Below are positions 38,632 to 46,716 of a stretch of 47,901 nucleotides of DNA, one piece after another. Origin of the DNA: Planctomycetaceae bacterium (GTDB taxonomy: Bacteria > Planctomycetota > UBA1135 > GCA-002686595); NCBI GenBank assembly GCA_011525785.1, contig WYBT01000018.1, forward strand, positions 1 to 47,901, read 5' to 3'. Every line of letters starts with the position of its first letter. Within the stretch, counting starts at the first letter, position 1. The notes beneath the pieces are model-generated. The model saw only the letters and a list, made by a program, of their open reading frames with translations. It was not told the origin of the DNA and searched no databases. A program made the position numbers and the translations under genes.

Positions 38632-38786
38632 TCGACTCCGATGCGGGCGCCGCGCCGCCTCTTGCGTCGATGCGCGAGCACGACCGAGGGACGGCGCGGT
38701 CGCGCTCTCTGCGCACTTCGACCCCAGAGCTCACAGTCGCTGCTCCTCTAAGCTCCGGCGCGAGAGAGCCTCGGCGAGCGAAAACC

Positions 38787-39812
38787 ATGTCCGCACTTCA
38801 ATCGTGGCGCGAAGAGCAGCAGTCGGCGTGGCTCTATGGCGCGCTCGCGGAGGCGGAGCGTTCGCCGCGCATCCAGTCGCTGTTGCGCGGGCTGGGGAGC
38901 GCCGCGACGGCGCAGGCCGTCCACTGGGCGGCGCAGTGCTCTCCGCCGCCTGAGACTTATCGGCCGACGTTGCGCGTGCGCCTGGTCGCCGCGCTCGCGC
39001 GCAAGCTCGGCCCGCGCCGCATGTTGCCGGTGCTCGCGGCGATGAAGGTGCGCGGACTGTCGGCCTACTCGTCGCGCGCGCCGGCGGAGCACGCGCTGCC
39101 GCGCTCGCGCGAGGACTTCGGCCAACGCCATCGTTCGTCGGGCGCGGGCGGCGCGCTGCGAGCTGCGGTGTTCGGCGCCAACGACGGGCTCGTGTCGAAC
39201 ACGAGTCTGATCCTGGGCGTCGCCGGCGCCGGCGCGGAGCCGCGCACGCTGCTCTTGACGGGCGTGGCCGGACTCTTGGCAGGCGCCTTCTCGATGGCCG
39301 CGGGCGAGTACGTGTCGGTGCGCTCGCAGCGCGAGCTGTTCGAGCACCAGATCGGCCTGGAGCGCAGCGAACTCGCGGAGTACCCCGAAGCGGAAGCTGA
39401 GGAACTGGCGCTGATCTATCAGGCGCGCGGACTGGAGTTGGAGCAGGCGCGCGCGCTCGCGCACAAGCTGGTGCTCTCGCCCGAGCACGCGCTCGACACG
39501 CTCGCGCGCGAGGAGTTGGGCCTGAACCCCGACGACCTGGGTTCGCCCTGGGGCGCTGCGTGGACTTCGTTCTTGGCCTTCGCTGTCGGCGCCGGACTTC
39601 CGCTCGCGCCGCACCTGTTCCTCACGGGATCCGACGCGCTCTACGCGACGGCGGGCGTTGCGCTGCTCGCATTGTTCGCAGTGGGCGGCGCGCTCGCGCT
39701 CTTCACCGGCCGCGGCGTGTTCGCGAGCGGCCTTCGCATGACCTTCATCGGCTCGGCTGCCGCCGCCGCGACCTTCGCGATCGGCCGGCTGTTCGGCGTG
39801 TCGGTCGGCTGA
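38787..39812 (+). CDS. Ferritin-like / VIT1-CCC1 iron(manganese) transporter
   Basis: This encodes 341 residues from the ATG at 38787. The N-terminal ~110 residues are helical and probably a reduced ferritin-like module (SALQSWREEQQSAWLYGALA, EAERSPRIQSLLRGLGSA). Residues ~125-341 are a VIT1/CCC1 membrane domain: LRAAVFGANDGLVSNTSLIL, then AGAFSMAAGEYVSVRSQREL. A cytoplasmic metal-binding helix region follows (IGLERSELAEYPEAEAEELA, with many Glu), and then three more membrane helices. This architecture is like the bacterial MbfA exporters that move iron out of the cytoplasm. Direction and metal are inferred from family knowledge. Confidence 0.88.
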   Translation: MSALQSWREEQQSAWLYGALAEAERSPRIQSLLRGLGSAATAQAVHWAAQCSPPPETYRPTLRVRLVAALARKLGPRRMLPVLAAMKVRGLSAYSSRAPAEHALPRSREDFGQRHRSSGAGGALRAAVFGANDGLVSNTSLILGVAGAGAEPRTLLLTGVAGLLAGAFSMAAGEYVSVRSQRELFEHQIGLERSELAEYPEAEAEELALIYQARGLELEQARALAHKLVLSPEHALDTLAREELGLNPDDLGSPWGAAWTSFLAFAVGAGLPLAPHLFLTGSDALYATAGVALLALFAVGGALALFTGRGVFASGLRMTFIGSAAAAATFAIGRLFGVSVG

Positions 39813-40096
39813 GCCGCGGCGCAATGCCGCGCTCCGTCGCTCGGCGCTGATTTCGGTCGGAGGTTTCGAGCTCGAGCGCCAGGGACGCGCGCGCTCGCAG
39901 TATTCGCCCTCGGCCGCTCGGCGGGCCCCAGACGCGAGCTTCGACGAATCGACCGGAAAGCCCTTCAACATGCGCGTCGGGCGGTCGCGGGGCGCAGGCC
40001 GTGCGTTCCGCCGTCGCCCTGGCGGCGTCGCTGCGCTCCGCAGCCGGCTCGCTTAGACTCGGGCTTCCCCGTCGCCGCACCGAGCCGCTCCCCAAC

Positions 40097-42163
40097 ATGA
40101 TCCCCCCGGCCGCGTTCGCCTTGGCGCTGCTTGCGCAGTGCACCGACCCGCCCGTGCCTGCCCCGGCCTTCGCGATCGAAGAGTCGGTCGACTGGCAGGT
40201 GGTGTTCTCCGACGGCGAGACAACCACCGCCATCGCACGCTGGCCGCGCGATCCCGCGGGCCCCTGCGGCTGGCCGTTGATCGTGTTCACGCATGGGCTC
40301 AACGGCTCGCGCTACTCGCTCAACGGCGTCGCGCGCGAGTTCGCCGAGGCGGGCTACTTCACCGTGGCCTACGACGTGCGTGGCCACGACAGCGCGACGG
40401 GACTGGCCACCTTGTGGGGCCAGCGCGAACGCCTGGACGTGGTCGAGCTGATCGAGTGGGCGCGCGCGAGCTTTCCGACTCTGGTCGATCCCACGCGCAC
40501 CGGGCTCGGCGGGGTTTCGCAGGGCGGGATCATGTCGTTCTCGACCGCTTCGTTCAGCGGTCAGCCGATCGAGAACAACCCCTGGCGCGCCGGCGTCTAC
40601 CCGCAGATCCAGGCCATTGCGGTCGAGAACCTCACCGCGGGCTTCGCGCCGATCTTCGCGCCGCACGGTGTCGGCGTGCACACCAACCTCGGCACTTCGT
40701 TCCTGGTCACCGGCGAAGTGCGCTACGACCCCGCGGTCGTGGCCAGCATGACCCACGCGGTTCTCACCGGCGACAGCGCGCCGTGGAACTCGCTGGTCTC
40801 CGATCCGACGCGCGATTTCGGGCCGCAGGCGAGCAACATGACGAGCGCCGTGCTCGCCATGGGCTGCTGGGACGACTTCTGGTTCCCGACCTCGCAGCTG
40901 TTCACGCGCATGGCGCAGATTCCGCAGACGACGCCCAAGAAGCTGTACGTCGGAACGGTGGGGCACAGCACGCCCGCCAACGTCGATCAGCGCGACCGGC
41001 GCAATCTGTGGCGTCGGCAGTGGTTCGACCGCTTCCTCAAGGGCGAGCTCAACGGCGTCGACGCCGGCCCGTGGATTACGTATGCGCAGACGCCGTCCGT
41101 TGAGTCGACGTACCTCGACGTCAACAGCCAGTGGGTGCACCGTCAGAGCGAGAGCTGGCCGCCGCCCGGCCGCCACGAGTACCCGCTGTACTTGAGCGAG
41201 AGCCAGCGCCTCGCGCCGGTGCCCCCGAAGTTCCCCGAGCCCGCCGACAAGCTGATCCAGACGGTCGTCGGGCCCTTCGATGCGAACGACTTGCTCGCCA
41301 CGCAGTTTCGACTGGTGTTGATCGAGCCGCACATCCCGCGTCAGCAGCTCGCCTGGACCACGCAGCCCCTGGCTTCGGACCTGAGCTTTGCCGGCGCGCC
41401 GCGCGTGCGGCTGTTCGTCGACACCGAGGCGTCGCAGTGGCAACTCGGCGTCAGCCTGTGGGACGTCGACGAGTTCGACGCCGAGCGCTACGTCACCAGC
41501 ACCTCGTACTTCACGACCTCGCACTCCGGCGGCGTGGTCGAGCTGTCCCTCGACTTCGAGCCCAACGCGTACACCTTCCCGGCTGGACATCGCCTGCGCC
41601 TGCGCGCCGAGAACATGCACGTGCACGAGCCGCCGGTCGCGCAGCTCTTGCGCTATGCGCCCAACATCAATCCCTTCGATGTGAGCGTGCTCCACCAGCC
41701 CGGCGCAATCTCCGCGCTGTTCCTGCCGGTGGACGAAGGGCAGCCCGTCGCCTACGGCTGGTCGCAGGTCAACAGCCAGGGTTGCGCGCCGAGCGTGACC
41801 GCGACCGGCGCGCCGAGCCTCGCCTCGAGCGCTCCGTTCGTGATCACCGCCACGAACGAGCTCAACAACAAGGACGGCGTGTTCCTCTACAGCTTCGGGC
41901 GCAAGAAGAAGGTCATCGGCGGCGGCTCGCTGTGGCTCGCTTCGCCGCTCGCGCGCACGGGGCGCACCGACTCGGGCGGCAACGTCGGCGTCGACGATTG
42001 CTCGGGATCGCATTCCTTCGACTTCGGCGAGCGCATGCGCAGCGGCGCCTACTCGAACCTGGTCGCAGGCGAGCGCATCTACGGCCAGTTCTGGTCGCGC
42101 GATCCCGCCGCGCCAGGCGGCACGAACCTGACGCACGGCATCGAGTTCACGATCCTGCCGTAA
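40097..42163 (+). CDS. Secreted CocE/NonD (S15) hydrolase with the shared C-terminal domain
   Basis: This encodes 688 residues from the ATG at 40097. A short signal peptide (MIPPAAFALALLAQ) precedes an alpha/beta-hydrolase domain. It has the oxyanion region FTHGLNGSRYSLNG near 60 and the nucleophile elbow GGVSQGGIMSFS with Ser near 140. An acid is likely in GCWDDFWFPTSQ near 258, and a His in GTVGHSTPANVDQ near 290. A jelly-roll domain typical of X-Pro dipeptidyl-peptidase C-terminal regions follows (SFAGAPRVRLFVDTEASQWQ). The last ~137 residues, from 41752, are the shared C-terminal domain, but here YC is YG and the LCV cysteine is LAS. The protein is probably an exported peptidase or esterase; substrate unknown. 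Confidence 0.87.
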   Translation: MIPPAAFALALLAQCTDPPVPAPAFAIEESVDWQVVFSDGETTTAIARWPRDPAGPCGWPLIVFTHGLNGSRYSLNGVAREFAEAGYFTVAYDVRGHDSATGLATLWGQRERLDVVELIEWARASFPTLVDPTRTGLGGVSQGGIMSFSTASFSGQPIENNPWRAGVYPQIQAIAVENLTAGFAPIFAPHGVGVHTNLGTSFLVTGEVRYDPAVVASMTHAVLTGDSAPWNSLVSDPTRDFGPQASNMTSAVLAMGCWDDFWFPTSQLFTRMAQIPQTTPKKLYVGTVGHSTPANVDQRDRRNLWRRQWFDRFLKGELNGVDAGPWITYAQTPSVESTYLDVNSQWVHRQSESWPPPGRHEYPLYLSESQRLAPVPPKFPEPADKLIQTVVGPFDANDLLATQFRLVLIEPHIPRQQLAWTTQPLASDLSFAGAPRVRLFVDTEASQWQLGVSLWDVDEFDAERYVTSTSYFTTSHSGGVVELSLDFEPNAYTFPAGHRLRLRAENMHVHEPPVAQLLRYAPNINPFDVSVLHQPGAISALFLPVDEGQPVAYGWSQVNSQGCAPSVTATGAPSLASSAPFVITATNELNNKDGVFLYSFGRKKKVIGGGSLWLASPLARTGRTDSGGNVGVDDCSGSHSFDFGERMRSGAYSNLVAGERIYGQFWSRDPAAPGGTNLTHGIEFTILP

Positions 42164-42433
42164 GGCGGCGGCCGGCGCCTCAGCAGAAGCGGGCTGGGGG
42201 CGCCGGGTCGCTCGCCTGGAGCGTCGCCTGTTCCCCGCCGACAACGGGTCGCGAGATTCGGCGGATTCCTGAAACTCCCCGGGGAGCCACGGACACCAAC
42301 ACGAGGCGCACGGGCCGATCGACGCCGATTCGCGGACCGGTGGCCGCGCGGTTCCTGCTGCTGGCTTCGTTCTCGACGACGTCCCGGGCCGAGCCACGCC
42401 GCTGCCGCGCGAGCTTCTTCTCTAGGGGGGTAT

Positions 42434-42961
42434 ATGACCGCTGAGGCGCGATCTTGGGAAACGCTCCTCGACCAGCTCCGCAGCATCTGCTATCGCTCGA
42501 CCCGCAACTGGCACGACGCCGAGGACCTGGCCGCCGGAATCGTGTTGGAGCTTCTTCGCCGCGCGGCAGCCACTGGCGAGGACGTTCGCAATTGCGGGCG
42601 CGGACTGGCGCCGCTGCTCCTCCACCGTGCGCGAGGCCGCTGTGGCAACCTCAGGCGCGATCAACGCATTCGACGAGCGGACCAAAACGTCGCGCTGGAC
42701 GTCGTCCCCGACCACGGCCTCAGCAGGGCTCCGCTGACGAGGGCGGAGCGCGGCGAGCTGGCTCGCTCTCTCGCGGCTGTGCTGTGGGAACTGCCGCCGC
42801 CTGCGCGGAGCATCCTCCGCCTTCGGTGGTCACCGTCGCTGAGCTACCCAGCCATCGCGCGCAGGCTGTCGAGCACGGAGCGCACGGTTCGACGCGAGCA
42901 CGCCAAGACGTTGGCGTTGCTGCGTGTGCGCTTGCGAGGGCACGATCCTCTAAGCGTGTGA
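42434..42961 (+). CDS. ECF-type RNA polymerase sigma factor
   Basis: This encodes 175 residues from the ATG at 42434, with a GGGGGG-rich ribosome-binding site (taggggggtatatg). A region-2-like helix set is at about 10-60 (LLDQLRSICYRSTRNWHDAE, DLAAGIVLELLRRA). A basic, variable linker follows, then a region-4 helix-turn-helix at about 115-165 (LPPPARSILRLRWSPSLSYP, AIARRLSSTERTVRREHAKT). It probably directs transcription of a small regulon. No anti-sigma factor is adjacent; the downstream partner is a secreted protein. A decayed relative of this gene lies at about 44089-44324, so sigma-factor duplication has happened locally. Confidence 0.85.
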   Translation: MTAEARSWETLLDQLRSICYRSTRNWHDAEDLAAGIVLELLRRAAATGEDVRNCGRGLAPLLLHRARGRCGNLRRDQRIRRADQNVALDVVPDHGLSRAPLTRAERGELARSLAAVLWELPPPARSILRLRWSPSLSYPAIARRLSSTERTVRREHAKTLALLRVRLRGHDPLSV

Positions 42962-43215
42962 AGCTGGCGGCAGCGCCGCCTGACACGCGCGATCCAGGAG
43001 ATTTTCTCGTGAACGTCGGTCGCAGCGGAGAGCCTCGCGTGGATACACAGAAGCTGTCACGACGCCGCTGCTGGCCGAACACGTCGCAGCATGTCTGCGG
43101 CGCACCGACTCCGTCGTGTTCGCTCCAACGGCTGTCGGCGGGCGCGGCGGCCTTGAGCCGACCGCTGTCACTTCACTTGCTTCCCGAGAAACAACTTCCC
43201 GACACGAGAATTCTC

Positions 43216-44040
43216 ATGTTCACATCCCGACTGATCCCCGCGCTGGCTTGCGGTAGCGCCGTCGCTGTCGCGGCTTCGATGGCGCTGCTGGTCCCGAACA
43301 CCATCCCCATGGGGGAGACCAACCTGACGGCCGGCACAACCAAGATCGGTGAGATTGACCCCGCCGCATTGCCTACCTCAGGACCGGACGCGGCCGGAAA
43401 GCTGTGCAACAAGGTTCCAGGCGGCGTCCTGATCACGGACCTCACGTTCTCAATCAAGAAGGGCACGGCCGCTTCGGTTGAAGTCGAAGGCGTCCCAACC
43501 GGGGTTACGTTCTCCAACGCAACTGCGCACGTGAACGGCCTCAGCATGGGCGGCAACGTGTGCCTGGGATACACGCTGAAGAGCCTGTCGGGCGACACAT
43601 CCGGCGCCAATCTGATCTGCAACGTGACGCCGTCGTACAAGGATCAAGTTGCGGGCGCCGTCCATGAGGTCAACGCGTTGCCCCTCTACGAACTCAGCGC
43701 GCTGAACGACATGGCGCGCAACGGAACGGCTGAGGTTTACCACCGCGGCGTCTTGCTGTTCGTCGCCAATGCGGACCCGGATCAGTTGCTGTGCGGCCTG
43801 ACGGGGTCGCTCTCGTTTCCCGCCGGCGTCGACGCAACGATCGAGAGCGTCCATTTGCGCGAAGCGGACGGTGATCCAGTGACTCCGGTCCAGGGATCGC
43901 ACTCATCGACGAGCTTCGAGTTCTCGGGTTTCCCAGGGGTCAAGCCGAAGGAGTCCTGTCGAGTGCTCGTACTCTTCACGGCGCCGCTGGAAGGCAAGTC
44001 GCTGCGTGCGACGATCACCGGCTCGTTCACCAGTCCCTGA
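43216..44040 (+). CDS. Secreted protein of unknown function downstream of the sigma factor
   Basis: This encodes 274 residues from the ATG at 43216 (MFTSRLIPALACGSAVAVAA), with a signal peptide or membrane anchor in the first ~30 residues. The mature part is beta-rich and small-residue-rich, with five cysteines (KLCNK, NVCLG, LICN, LLCG, ESCR). It also has repeated strand pairs such as LITDLTFSIKKGTAASVEVE and LLCGLTGSLSFPAGVDATIE. Two or three Ig-like or jelly-roll units are possible. No family was recognised. It lies 254 bp after the sigma gene. The gap is AT-richer just before the start, so it may be a target of that sigma factor. Confidence 0.7.
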   Translation: MFTSRLIPALACGSAVAVAASMALLVPNTIPMGETNLTAGTTKIGEIDPAALPTSGPDAAGKLCNKVPGGVLITDLTFSIKKGTAASVEVEGVPTGVTFSNATAHVNGLSMGGNVCLGYTLKSLSGDTSGANLICNVTPSYKDQVAGAVHEVNALPLYELSALNDMARNGTAEVYHRGVLLFVANADPDQLLCGLTGSLSFPAGVDATIESVHLREADGDPVTPVQGSHSSTSFEFSGFPGVKPKESCRVLVLFTAPLEGKSLRATITGSFTSP

Positions 44041-44088
44041 GCTACTTCCTCTCGGGTTCTTCGCGCTGCGCGAAGAGTTCAGGGTGGA

Positions 44089-44324
44089 GCAGCGAGCGCA
44101 ACAAGATCTCAGCGCGGCCGAACGCCGCGGCGCGCAGTCGCTGGGTCAACCTCCAGCGCGCACGAAACACTCGACGAGTCGAGCACGATGTCGCGCTGGA
44201 CGCCTTCCCCGTCCACAGCTCCAACGGAGAACCGCTGCCGAGCGCGGAGCGGCGCGAGCTGTCAGTGGACGCGATATCCAAGCGCTTAGGGGACGGCAAG
44301 TTTCGCGCACCGTCCCAGCCTTGA
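44089..44324 (+). pseudogene. Decayed fragment of a second sigma-factor gene
   Basis: A plus-strand frame reads NLQRARNTRRVEHDVALDAF, PVHSSNGEPLPSAERRELS, then DAISKRLGDGKFR. It aligns with the linker of the intact sigma factor (NLRRDQRIRRADQNVALDVV, PDHGLSRAPLTRAERGELA). The nucleotide match is also clear (gtcgcgctggacg, then gagcgcggcgagctg-like). The DNA-binding region 4 and region 2 are missing. It is a degenerate paralogous remnant. Confidence 0.7.
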
Positions 44325-44381
44325 GGCGGCCGGCGGGCCGCTCGGATTGCCGGCGCGCCTGGGCGCGGGCAAGACGGGCGG

Positions 44382-44618
44382 ATGCCGCGCCGCCTTCGCC
44401 CCGAGGAGATCGTGACGATCCACGTTTTGACCAGCAGAGGAGTTCCCGCTCGAGCGATAGCGCGCCGGCTCGACGTTGCGGAGAGCACGGTGCGCTACCA
44501 CCAAGGGCGCGCGGAGAGCGGCGCTGTTGACGGCCGCGCGGACAAGCCGTTCGCGGCGGCGAAGTACGAGTCGGCCATCGAGGCTTGGCTGAGCGAGCAC
44601 GCGCCCTCTGGCGGATAG
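44382..44618 (+). pseudogene. IS21-family IstA fragment (N-terminal HTH only)
   Basis: These 78 residues begin MPRRLRPEEIVTIHVLTSRG and contain a helix-turn-helix (VPARAIARRLDVAESTVRYH), then GRAESGAVDGRADKPFAAAK and IEAWL. This is the usual start of IS21 IstA transposases. The integrase core is absent: the frame ends at TAG inside an IS91-like end sequence that begins at 44611. The IS21 copy was therefore cut by insertion of that element. No istB is present. Confidence 0.82.
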
Positions 44619-44893
44619 GAACTCCAAGCGGATGGCTTCGGTCGGAGACGACCGTCGTCGACCGCGAAAGGGAGGTTCGCCGCGGCTGTCGGATCCGTCA
44701 AGCCGCGACCAGAGCCGAGATCGGGCTCCTTTGGCGGGCTGGCGAGCCGTTCGAGGCCCGCTGGGGCGGTGGTGCGGGCGCTTTGGATACGACCGGGCCT
44801 GCTCGGCGGCGCGGGTCGCGGGCGAGGCGTGTGCTCGGCAGGGTGAAGGGCGCCGGCTCAGGCGAAGTCGAACTCTTCGCGTGAGCGAGTTGG
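44611..44893. mobile_element. Solo 3' end of an IS91-like element
   Basis: This ~283-bp block is highly similar to 46716-46994. On the minus strand it holds only the last ~8 codons of an IS91-family transposase, with its stop at 44858-44860, plus ~247 bp of element end. Both copies begin with gcggatagga and are in the same orientation. It marks one boundary of a three-gene segment whose other boundary is the second copy. Confidence 0.85.
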
Positions 44894-45036
44894 GTCTCTG
44901 GCAGCAGCAAGCCGAAGCGCACCGCGCTCGCCGTCTCGGGCGCGAGGTCAACCTGTTGTCGCGCGGCTCAGCCGCTCCTCTCACTCGCGCGGTAGGATCC
45001 GCTTCCGTCGCGCCTGCTTGCGCGGCTGCATTCGCC

Positions 45037-45537
45037 ATGCCCGCCCCCAGAAGAGAAGTGACGCCGACTCCGCATGTGATCGAGGAACTGGCGCCGGGCG
45101 TTTACTGGTCGCTTCTCGACTTCCCGCAACTCGAACTGCTCCCTGTGCTCCTCGACCCGCACGCGCCACACGTTCTGTGTTGGGGACAACACGTCGGCCG
45201 CTCTCGCTGGGAGGACTTCCTTCTACCGATCGCCGATCCGATGGAGACGGAGGCCGTGTTGGCGCGCGCCGTAGAGTTGGACTTCGTCATCAGCACCACC
45301 CGTTTTCTGGCGTTGTCTCCGCGCATGGGGCCGGGCATCCGAGGCGTGCAACTGCTGGGGCGTCCGCAGGATTACCTCGACATGCGCCGGATCGCTGGGC
45401 CGGAACTCTGGCGGCTGCTGGGGGAGATCGGCTGGCACGTTTGGTTCGACATTCCGAGCAATGACTTCGGCCAAGTCGCGAGCCCGCACCGTCACGTCGT
45501 TGAGCGCGCGATCGCCTGGACGCAAGCTCATCGGTAG
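45037..45537 (+). CDS. Unknown 166-residue protein (putative transposon cargo)
   Basis: The ATG at 45037 gives MPAPRREVTPTPHVIEELAP, then GVYWSLLDFPQLELLPVLLD. The protein is soluble-looking, mixed alpha/beta and rich in Trp. No signal peptide or transmembrane segment is visible. I recognise no family. The motif VLCWGQHVGRSRWEDFLLPI near 50 and the C-terminal GWHVWFDIPSNDFGQVASPH are the most distinctive parts for a search. It is the first of three consecutive plus-strand genes between two IS91-like ends. Confidence 0.6.
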   Translation: MPAPRREVTPTPHVIEELAPGVYWSLLDFPQLELLPVLLDPHAPHVLCWGQHVGRSRWEDFLLPIADPMETEAVLARAVELDFVISTTRFLALSPRMGPGIRGVQLLGRPQDYLDMRRIAGPELWRLLGEIGWHVWFDIPSNDFGQVASPHRHVVERAIAWTQAHR

Positions 45538-45608
45538 TTCTGTGCGCGACTTGGCCGTCGCTGCGGCGGAGGTGGTCCACTCACGGGCGATACGCTGGTT
45601 GGACCTAG

Positions 45609-46394
45609 ATGCGCAAAGTTGGAAAGGTTGGCGTCGGTGACGGCGCCGTTCGTTGGCTCATCGTTCACGAGGCCGAAGGCGGGGTCTTCGTCTTCCCCTG
45701 CGCATCCGATGACGACGGTTCAGCCACGGGCGACGTTTGGTTTCCGTCGCTCGAGGAAGCCGACGCCTACTGCGCGGAGGCCTACGGCGTCGCTGCCGCT
45801 GATTGGCAGTTGATCCGTGATCCGCTGCCCGGTTGCCAGCAAGACTGGGTTGCACCAGTTCGAGTGCGCGCGCGTGCTGGACTTGGCTCGCAGCGCAGTT
45901 GCTTCGAGAGCTTGGTCGACGGAGTTTGGCGCCCGATCGACGCTACGAGCCCGCCGCTTCCGATCGAAAGGGCAATGCAGCAGGCGAGAGCGGTGGGCGG
46001 CGTACTTGGGAGCGCGGAGCGATCGAGCGAACCCGCCGCCGCGCCCATGGACGAAGCGAGATTCTGGGAAGCACTCGAGTATCGCGTCTCCCGCGCGCTC
46101 GCTGGCGTTGACGAGTGTGCGCGGCTCGGCATGTGGTGCGACGGGTTCATCGCGCACGCGGTCGAGCTTTCGACCTCTCCGAAACGGATCGTCGGACAAG
46201 CCTGGGTCTGCTTCGGAGATCGGCAGGAGCGCTGGACGTTCGAGTTGCTGCTTCCGGACAACGTCGAACGCACAGACGCGATCGTTTGGTCCGCACTGCT
46301 GCCGGCGGCGACCGCTACACGCTGGCTGACCATCGACCGCGAAGGCGAGCATCTCGTCGTCGCGCCAGCGGATGCGGTGCACAGCTCTGCGTGA
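45609..46394 (+). CDS. Unknown two-domain protein (putative transposon cargo)
   Basis: This encodes 261 residues from the ATG at 45609. Residues ~15-80 form a small domain: WLIVHEAEGGVFVFPCASDD, WFPSLEEADAYCAEAYGVAA, DWQLIRDPLPGCQQDWVAP. This resembles small alpha/beta proteins often found beside toxin-type genes, but I cannot name a family. A linker with APMDEARFWEALEYRVSRAL follows, and then a second domain to the end (WTFELLLPDNVERTDAIVWS). It may be two fused small genes. It is cytoplasmic-looking, with no signal peptide, and lies 10 bp before the next gene, so it is probably cotranscribed with it. Confidence 0.6.
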   Translation: MRKVGKVGVGDGAVRWLIVHEAEGGVFVFPCASDDDGSATGDVWFPSLEEADAYCAEAYGVAAADWQLIRDPLPGCQQDWVAPVRVRARAGLGSQRSCFESLVDGVWRPIDATSPPLPIERAMQQARAVGGVLGSAERSSEPAAAPMDEARFWEALEYRVSRALAGVDECARLGMWCDGFIAHAVELSTSPKRIVGQAWVCFGDRQERWTFELLLPDNVERTDAIVWSALLPAATATRWLTIDREGEHLVVAPADAVHSSA

Positions 46395-46404
46395 CTCGCC
46401 GCAG

Positions 46405-46716
46405 ATGTCGAAGGAGCACCTCAACGTGTCGGACCAAGAGAATCCAGCGGCGGACGAGTCATGGTGCGCCGACCGGCGCGTCGACGTCGCTCGCTACCTT
46501 GCCGCGGAGGGTGTGGAGCACGGGCGGATCGGCGAGCGACCGGCGTGGCACGTCGCGCCCTACGTCTCCGTGTGGGCGATCGAGAGCAAGCTCCGGCCCG
46601 GCTGGATTGGCTGGTGGGTCATTTGCGGTGATCTGCCCACCGACTACGTCTCGGCTGGTGAGATCCGACATCCACGCGCGGCGCTGCAGGCCATCGCCGA
46701 CCGCTGGCGTCGCTAG
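46405..46716 (+). CDS. Unknown 103-residue protein (putative transposon cargo)
   Basis: The ATG at 46405 gives MSKEHLNVSDQENPAADESW. The central region VDVARYLAAEGVEHGRIGER and the Trp-rich stretch VSVWAIESKLRPGWIGWWVI, then CGDLPTDYVSAGEI, are distinctive. No family was recognised. The Trp-rich pattern and small size resemble DUF4826-like or immunity-type proteins (weak). The frame ends at TAG, directly where the IS91-like end starts (46716), so its C-terminus may have been altered by the insertion. Confidence 0.6.
   Translation: MSKEHLNVSDQENPAADESWCADRRVDVARYLAAEGVEHGRIGERPAWHVAPYVSVWAIESKLRPGWIGWWVICGDLPTDYVSAGEIRHPRAALQAIADRWRR

Noticed and set aside
42277..42288. The perfect palindrome ctccccggggag as an operator of the sigma gene
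   Set aside because: It is short and GC-only, about 145 bp from the start codon. Such palindromes are expected by chance in this composition.
39965..42397. An 810-codon minus-strand open frame opposite the S15 hydrolase gene
   Set aside because: It is a GC-driven mirror of the plus-strand gene: Arg/Ala/Val-rich, without motifs. The plus strand has a signal peptide, catalytic motifs and the shared C-terminal domain.
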